Shown: piece by piece, positions 6,560-9,886 of the stretch
Position numbering within the stretch: the stretch's first letter is position 1
Layout: every line of letters begins with the position of its first letter
Source of the DNA: QWPN01 sp044360305
GTDB taxonomy: Bacteria > Planctomycetota > Planctomycetia > Pirellulales > UBA1268
Direction: 5' to 3'
Assembly (NCBI GenBank): GCA_044360305.1
Contig: JBIKKQ010000129.1
Span: 1-9,886 of the forward strand
Length of the DNA: 9,886 bases
Made by a program: the position numbers and the translations under genes
Notes under the pieces: generated by a model
The model's database searches: none
Told to the model about the DNA's origin: nothing
Seen by the model: only the letters and a program-made list of their open reading frames with translations

Positions 6560-7577
6560 AGCCGTACTCGCGGAACCAGTCGGCGGTCTGCCGCAGTCGG
6601 GCATCCAGGGGGAGCGCGGGGGCGAAAGCGAGCTGGGACCGGGCCTTGGCCGCCGAGCAGGCCCAGCTCCAGGCGATCGCCTCGCGGACCTTGTCGAGCG
6701 ACAGGAGCTGCACGCTCCCTGTGGCTCGGGAGACGAGGTCGGCCGCGCCCCCGACCATGCAGCCGACGGACCGCCACAGCGGCCAGACGAACACCCGCCT
6801 GCCGAGGGCCCCGGCGACCCGCTCGCCGAACTGCCAGTAGGTGGGATGCTCCCGGTCGTCGCAGGCGAGGTAGATGCCGCGGCCGGGCCGGTCGGCGCGG
6901 GGTGTCGCCGGCAGCGTCTCGCCGTCGGTGGCGGCGCGGAGGAGCAGGTCCACGAGGTCGTCCACATGGATCAGCGACAGCCGTGGCGTCTGAAAGCCGA
7001 CGACGACATGCAGCCCGGTCCGCTGGATCGCCCGGAAGACCGCTGCTCCCTGCCTGTCGCGGGCGCCGAAGACGATGCCGGGGCGGACGATCGTCAGCGG
7101 GAGCCGGCCGGCGCGGCGTTCGAGGGCGATCTCCCCCGCCCGCTTGCTCCTGCCGTAGATCGAGACCGGGGCCGGCGGGTCCTCCTCGTCTCGATAGGCC
7201 CGATCGGGCCGTGGCGGACCGGCGGCCGCGAGGCTCGACACGGCGACGAGCCGCGGCGGCGACTCGACCGCGGCGCAGGCGTCGGCGAGCCGGGCTGTGC
7301 CACGGCCGTTGACGCGCAGCATCGCGGCCTTCGACCGGGCGGCGACGGCACCGGCGAGGTGCAGCACCGTGTCGCAGCCCTGCAGGGCGTGGCGATACCC
7401 GGCGGGATCCTCGAGCGTGCCGGCGACGCGGACGATTCCGGGCCTGGCGAGGTGCCCGGCGTCCGCCGTGGGCCGGATCAGGCAGCGGACCTCGCAGCCA
7501 CGGTGCAGCAGTTCCTCGACGACGTGGGTGCCGACGAAGCCCGAGGCTCCGGTGACAAAAACGGTGCGGACGACCAT
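6552..7577 (-). CDS. NAD(P)-dependent epimerase/dehydratase (extended SDR family)
   Basis: This 341-residue extended short-chain dehydrogenase starts directly with the Rossmann fold VRTVFVTGASGFVG (3-16), giving the nucleotide-binding glycine motif G10-x-x-G13-x-x-G16. CDTVLHLAGAV (68-78) is the usual NAD-contact strand, S114/S115 in VAVSS are the candidate catalytic serines, and Y141-x-x-x-K145 (YGRSK) is the active-site pair. LTIVRPGIVFG (161-171) and LSLIHVDDLVDLLL (200-213) are typical of the nucleotide-sugar epimerase and dihydroflavonol-reductase/3-beta-HSD branch. The substrate cannot be told from sequence; a sugar-nucleotide or lipid/isoprenoid alcohol is plausible. The ATG at 7577 places the Rossmann motif at the normal distance. 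Only a weak GGAA precedes it, and the 427-bp gap upstream contains competing hairpins. The frame stays open to 8045, but that stretch crosses the tandem repeat and is not coding. Confidence 0.9.
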   Translation of the reverse strand: MVVRTVFVTGASGFVGTHVVEELLHRGCEVRCLIRPTADAGHLARPGIVRVAGTLEDPAGYRHALQGCDTVLHLAGAVAARSKAAMLRVNGRGTARLADACAAVESPPRLVAVSSLAAAGPPRPDRAYRDEEDPPAPVSIYGRSKRAGEIALERRAGRLPLTIVRPGIVFGARDRQGAAVFRAIQRTGLHVVVGFQTPRLSLIHVDDLVDLLLRAATDGETLPATPRADRPGRGIYLACDDREHPTYWQFGERVAGALGRRVFVWPLWRSVGCMVGGAADLVSRATGSVQLLSLDKVREAIAWSWACSAAKARSQLAFAPALPLDARLRQTADWFREYGWL

Positions 7578-7609
7578 CGACGCAGTTCCACAAAGGACTC
7601 CCTGATGTT

Positions 7610-7648
7610 GCTGCGGCGTCCGCAGCCCGACGTGCATGTACGGGCTGC
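7610..7648. other. Two overlapping, mutually exclusive hairpins upstream of the epimerase gene
   Basis: GCTGCGG (7610-7616) and CCGCAGC (7620-7626) form a perfect 7-bp stem with a 3-nt loop. GCAGCCCG (7622-7629) and CGGGCTGC (7641-7648) form a perfect 8-bp stem. They share 7622-7626, so only one can form at a time. They lie 33-71 nt before the epimerase ATG, where its leader RNA would run if the promoter is further upstream. No T-tract or recognised riboswitch core is present. They could equally be extragenic palindromes of the RAYT island. The remainder of 7578-7780 holds no gene I can support. Confidence 0.4.
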
Positions 7649-7780
7649 TCTCCGGCGACGTTGCCCCGGATATGCCGCGGCTCGGGCGTCCTGCCGGCCG
7701 ACGCAACCAAGGATGATTGGCCCGGGGGAAAATGCAAATCGCCCCCCAGCCACGCCTCCCGCCCGAAATCCCAGCGCCCC

Positions 7781-7875
7781 CCAAACCGCTCCGAACCAAA
7801 CCGCTCCGAACCAAACCGCTCCGAACCAAACCGCTCCGAACCAAACCGCTCCGAACCAAACCGCTCCGAACCAAA
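7781..7875 (+). repeat. 15-bp tandem repeat, six perfect copies plus a partial one
   Basis: The unit CCAAACCGCTCCGAA starts at 7781, 7796, 7811, 7826, 7841 and 7856 without a mismatch; a final CCAAA (7871-7875) runs into the first GGACAGGCA motif. Perfect identity indicates recent expansion by slippage or recombination. The unit length is a multiple of three, so it keeps frames open on both strands (PLRTK on one, WFGAV on the other), but no ribosome binding site or plausible gene uses them. The units are contiguous, so this is not a CRISPR array. Confidence 0.97.
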
Positions 7876-7920
7876 GGACAGGCACGTTCCGGCAAGCAGA
7901 TGGGAAGGACAGGCATGATC
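7874..7920 (+). repeat. Left pair of GGACAGGCA REP-like motifs
   Basis: AAGGACAGGCACGTT occupies 7874-7888 and AAGGACAGGCATG 7905-7917, 31 nt apart and in the same orientation. The first is the exact reverse complement of 9338-9352 and 9373-9387; GGACAGGCATG (7907-7917) is the exact reverse complement of 9295-9305. They are the left-hand members of the repeat set that brackets the transposase-like gene. Confidence 0.8.
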
Positions 7921-7935
7921 GCCTGGGCGAGAGGC

Positions 7936-7964
7936 TTGACATGCGGAAGCCCTCCAAGTAGTGT
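7936..7964 (+). promoter_or_regulatory. Candidate sigma-70 promoter of the RAYT gene
   Basis: A consensus -35 box TTGACA (7936-7941) is followed after 17 bp by TAGTGT (7959-7964), which keeps the three most conserved -10 positions (T1, A2, T6). The predicted start is near 7971, about 34 nt before the ATG at 8005. Confidence 0.45.
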
Positions 7965-7979
7965 ACGGGCGTTCCGTAC
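7963..7979 (+). other. Short hairpin between the RAYT promoter and its ribosome binding site
   Basis: GTACGG (7963-7968) and CCGTAC (7974-7979) form a perfect 6-bp dyad around GCGTT, 11 nt before the GGGAG ribosome binding site. It overlaps the candidate -10 box, so it could be an operator for autoregulation or another binding palindrome for the encoded protein. Neither is shown. Confidence 0.35.
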
Positions 7980-8004
7980 CTCACCCATCAGGGAGACGCC
8001 TGCC

Positions 8005-9048
8005 ATGACGATGCCCCGGCGGCAGTTGGTCGATCTTTCGGTCACCCGGCACTACCACTGCATTTCTCGCTGCGTCCGCCAGGCGTCGCTCTGCGGCGAT
8101 GGTCGAGAGCACCGCAAGGCCTGGATCGAATGCCGGCTTGAGCTGCTCGCCAACAATTTCTCCGTGACCGTCTGTAGTTTCGCGATTCTTGACAACCACC
8201 TGCATGTTCTCTGCCGGCTCGATCCCGAAGTCGCCGAGGGCTGGAGCGACGAGGAGGTCGTCCGCCGCTGGATCGCGCTTTATCCCAAGTCGCGCCTCGA
8301 CATGAACGACCCCGCCGCCGTGCAGGCGTGGATCGAACGCCAGTGTCAAGACGCAGCCCGTGTGGCCGAATATCGCAAGCGGCTTCAGGATCTTGGCTGG
8401 TTCATGAAGGCACTCAAGGAACCGCTCGCGCGGCTCGCTAACAAGGAAGACAACTGCACGGGCACGTACTGGGAGGCCCGCTACAAATCGATCGCCGTCC
8501 TCGACGAGCAAGCTCTGGTTGTGACGTGCACCTACATCGACCTGAATCCCGTGGCTGCAGGCATCGCCAAGACTCCAGAGTCATCCGAGCATACGTCGAT
8601 CAAGCAACGGGTGGACAATGTCCGCAAAACCGGCGCTCTGGCAATCCTCCAGATCGCAGCCGCAGCCAGTTCGGTGGCGGCCGCCGAGATCGAAGGCGAC
8701 ATCGAGCAGTCTCACTGGCTCTGCCCGCTGCAGGATCGTCGCAGAGAGGGGGCGACGCGTGAAGGCATGCTGCCCGGGTTTTCGCTCTCCGGATATCTCG
8801 AGCTCGTGGACTGGACCTCCCGGTTATGTCGCGCTGGCAAGGCGAAAATCACGGACGAATTGGACGGCATCATGGCCCGGCTGGGAACGAGCGCCGAATA
8901 CTGGCAGTCGCACCTGCAAACACTCTTCAGCAAGCCGCGGTGGGTCGGCAACTACTGTGCAACGAGTGCCGAGCGATTGCGGGCAATCGCGGTGCGTCGC
9001 GGTGTCCATCACGTCGGCAACACCCTCGGCGCTTTCGCCGCCGGGTAA
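8005..9048 (+). CDS. REP-associated HUH/Y1 transposase-like protein (RAYT, IS200-like domain)
   Basis: The 347-residue protein opens with RHYHCISRCVRQASLCG (15-31), the first strand of the Y1 nuclease in this family. NHLHVL (64-69) supplies the metal-binding HUH pair H65 and H67. GWFMKALKEPLARLANKED (131-149), GTYWEARYKS (153-162) and TYIDLNPVAAGI (176-187) match a large RAYT-type transposase group; Y177 in the last motif is the best candidate catalytic tyrosine by comparison with E. coli TnpA-REP. Such enzymes nick single-stranded DNA near a REP hairpin and are thought to spread REP sequences without being mobile themselves. Residues beyond about 205 form a group-specific C-terminal extension. 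The ATG is chosen for GGGAG at 7991-7995 and because the Y1 domain follows at once; the open frame runs back through the tandem repeats to 7717 without support. GC content looks lower than in the neighbours, suggesting horizontal origin. All key residues are intact. Confidence 0.9.
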   Translation: MTMPRRQLVDLSVTRHYHCISRCVRQASLCGDGREHRKAWIECRLELLANNFSVTVCSFAILDNHLHVLCRLDPEVAEGWSDEEVVRRWIALYPKSRLDMNDPAAVQAWIERQCQDAARVAEYRKRLQDLGWFMKALKEPLARLANKEDNCTGTYWEARYKSIAVLDEQALVVTCTYIDLNPVAAGIAKTPESSEHTSIKQRVDNVRKTGALAILQIAAAASSVAAAEIEGDIEQSHWLCPLQDRRREGATREGMLPGFSLSGYLELVDWTSRLCRAGKAKITDELDGIMARLGTSAEYWQSHLQTLFSKPRWVGNYCATSAERLRAIAVRRGVHHVGNTLGAFAAG

Positions 9049-9066
9049 CACCGCGGGCGGGCCCTC

Positions 9067-9237
9067 AGAGAGCCACCCTTTGCCCTGATGGGCGACTCTC
9101 AAGCGAAGCCCGCTGGCGTTCGCTTGCTCCGCTACGTCCATCGTCGGGCCTAGTGGGCCTCATCTACGTCGGCGACCGAACGCCATCCGGCTAGCCGGTC
9201 AGGCGCCGATCAAGCATACATCTCGGGCTAGGCCCAC
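9067..9237. repeat. Cluster of palindromes downstream of the RAYT gene
   Basis: Several dyads are packed here. GAGAG (9068-9072) pairs with CTCTC (9096-9100) around a GCCC-TGAT-GGGC hairpin (9082-9093). AAGCGAAGCC (9101-9110) pairs with GGC-g-TTCGCTT (9115-9125), one bulge, tetraloop CGCT. CCGGCTAGCCGG (9187-9198) is a perfect 12-bp palindrome. GTGGGCCT (9153-9160) and AGGCCCAC (9230-9237) are inverted around it. Some may terminate the RAYT transcript, but the dense secondary structure also fits REP-like substrate hairpins. No gene is visible in 9049-9505. Confidence 0.5.
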
Positions 9238-9255
9238 CACTGAGGACGCGCGAAC

Positions 9256-9485
9256 CAGGCATGTGCCTGTCTCTTGATCCTGGCCGCCCCATAACATGCC
9301 TGTCCTTTTTGCCCCTGCTTTTTGCCCCTGACTCCATAACGTGCCTGTCCTTGTTTGCCCTTGTTTCTCCATAACGTGCCTGTCCTTGTTTGCCCTTGTT
9401 TGCCGTGGCCAGAGGATGCCTGTCCTGTAAGAGGCCCTGCAAGAGGCTTTAAGAGGTCGCTGTAAGAGGCCTGTCCTGTAAGAGG
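9256..9485 (-). repeat. Right REP-like array of TGCCTGTCC motifs, with a perfect 35-bp tandem duplication
   Basis: The motif TGCCTGTCC, or a close variant, begins near 9264 (within the palindrome CAGGCA-TG-TGCCTG, 9256-9269), 9297, 9342, 9377, 9417 and 9470. A 35-bp unit is duplicated without mismatch at 9332-9366 and 9367-9401; a diverged relative at 9287-9331 contains its own 13-bp tandem duplication, CTTTTTGCCCCTG (9305-9317, 9318-9330). At the far end GCCTGTCCTGTAAGAGG occurs identically at 9418-9434 and 9469-9485, and AAGAGG recurs five times between 9429 and 9485. AACGTGCCTGTCCTT (9338-9352, 9373-9387) is the exact reverse complement of 7874-7888 on the other side of the RAYT gene. The array ends about 20 nt before the stop codon of the dehydrogenase gene. 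Confidence 0.85.
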
Positions 9486-9505
9486 ATGGTCGGCGACAGT
9501 TGCCT

Positions 9506-9886
9506 TCAGTCGAGTTCGACCACGGCCTTGATGACACCACTGTCCGGCGTCAGCAGTCCAGGGAACGCGGCGATCGTCTCCGCGAACGGCAGCCGGTGCG
9601 TGATCCACGGCACGGTGTCTACCTGCCCCTCCTCGATCAGGCGGATGATCCGGGCAAAATCGCCGGACAGGGCGTTGCGGCTGGCAAGGATCGTCAACTC
9701 GCGACGGTGCATCACCGGCGCATGCGGAAAAGAGACCTCGGCCTGCGTGATGCCGACGTACACGAGCCGGCCGCCGAAGCTGCAGAACCGCAGCGCGTTG
9801 CCCATGCTCGCCTGGCTTCCCGTGGCATCGACCACGACCTCGCACATCCGCCCCTCCGTGGCCGCGGCCACGGCCGCCTCGTCGGC
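9506..9886 (-). CDS. Zinc-type alcohol dehydrogenase, medium-chain (MDR) family, C-terminal part only
   Basis: Only the last 126 residues are in the window; the gene runs off the right edge and the 5' end is missing. CEVVVDATGS is the end of the Rossmann NAD-binding domain, where the family has a V-x-D-A/C-T-G strand, followed by FGGRLVYVGI. HRRELTILASRNALSGDF and VDTVPWITHRLPF match the zinc-binding dehydrogenases acting on sugar acids and polyols (threonine/sorbitol/L-galactonate dehydrogenase-like), and the end SGVIKAVVELD is the usual C-terminus of that group. Catalytic zinc ligands lie in the missing N-terminal half, so activity cannot be judged. A GTG at 9871 is not the true start, because the fold is already under way there. 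Confidence 0.9.
   Translation of the reverse strand, partial: ADEAAVAAATEGRMCEVVVDATGSQASMGNALRFCSFGGRLVYVGITQAEVSFPHAPVMHRRELTILASRNALSGDFARIIRLIEEGQVDTVPWITHRLPFAETIAAFPGLLTPDSGVIKAVVELD

Larger units (their letters stand above)
7874..9485 (+). mobile_element. RAYT gene with inverted flanking REP-like repeats (possible REPtron-type unit)
   Basis: An HUH/Y1 transposase-like gene is bracketed by copies of a shared motif, in GGACAGGCA orientation on the left and TGCCTGTCC on the right, with extra palindromes at 9067-9198. REP-associated tyrosine transposases are known to sit beside the extragenic repeats they process, usually as single domesticated copies. The boundaries given are simply the outermost motif copies. 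No target-site duplication or classical terminal inverted repeat was found, so independent transposition of the unit is not shown. Confidence 0.6.

Noticed and set aside
7051..7058. Another TGCCTGTC motif copy
   Set aside because: It lies inside the epimerase coding sequence, lacks the second C and the flanking context of the repeat family, and is expected by chance in high-GC DNA.
7781..7875. CRISPR array
   Set aside because: The units are contiguous 15-mers without spacers, and no cas genes are nearby.
7717..8004. N-terminal extension of the RAYT protein through the tandem repeats
   Set aside because: The frame is open only because the 15-bp unit is a multiple of three. A good ribosome binding site (7991-7995) and the family N-terminus support the ATG at 8005, and a promoter candidate lies inside the extension.
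9256..9485. CRISPR array
   Set aside because: Motif spacing is irregular, the intervening sequences are themselves repetitive, and the shared core is only about 9-17 bp except for one 35-bp tandem duplication.
9191..9845. Minus-strand frames through the right repeat array (Lys/Gln/Gly/Arg/His-rich)
   Set aside because: Their sequence is just translation of the TGCCTGTCC repeats, and the upper part is an out-of-frame shadow of the dehydrogenase.

Overview
The window is high-GC bacterial DNA with the gene set of a planctomycete, probably of the Pirellulales or a related lineage. The evidence is a PQQ-type beta-propeller protein opening with the SWPQWRGP motif, a YdjY-domain protein, an actinobacterial/firmicute-type coproheme decarboxylase (HemQ), and several poorly characterised alanine/arginine-rich proteins. 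Lineage is inferred from protein style only. No rRNA, tRNA or CRISPR array is visible.

Layout. Positions 51-953 (+) encode HemQ with every expected coproheme-pocket residue. It converges with a YdjY-domain exported protein (960-1760, -). A short divergent intergenic region precedes a two-gene operon (1898-4464, +): a 608-residue protein of unknown function with a possible heparinase-like beta-sandwich half, translationally coupled by a GTGA overlap to a YggS/PLPBP-type PLP homeostasis protein. A decayed sulfotransferase gene (4486-5018, -) follows. It keeps the PAPS-binding loop and the C-terminal end but has lost its middle and carries a frameshift. Next are an exported PQQ-type beta-propeller protein (5202-6542, +) and, convergent to it, an NAD-dependent epimerase/dehydratase (6552-7577, -). 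Each of the three close convergent gene pairs has an inverted repeat spanning the facing stop codons.

Positions 7578-9505 form an accessory island built around a REP-associated HUH/Y1 transposase-like gene (8005-9048, +). On its left are competing hairpins, a perfect 15-bp tandem array of six copies, and two copies of a GGACAGGCA motif. On its right are several palindromes, then a block of the same motif in the opposite orientation, including a perfect 35-bp tandem duplication. Exact 15-bp inverted matches link the two sides. This is the most interesting part of the window: a RAYT gene with its own candidate REP-like repeats. The window ends inside the 3' part of a zinc-type alcohol dehydrogenase (9506-9886, -).

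The genes do not form one pathway. HemQ, YggS and the dehydrogenases are housekeeping or metabolic genes in separate transcription units, and the RAYT island sits between two of them.
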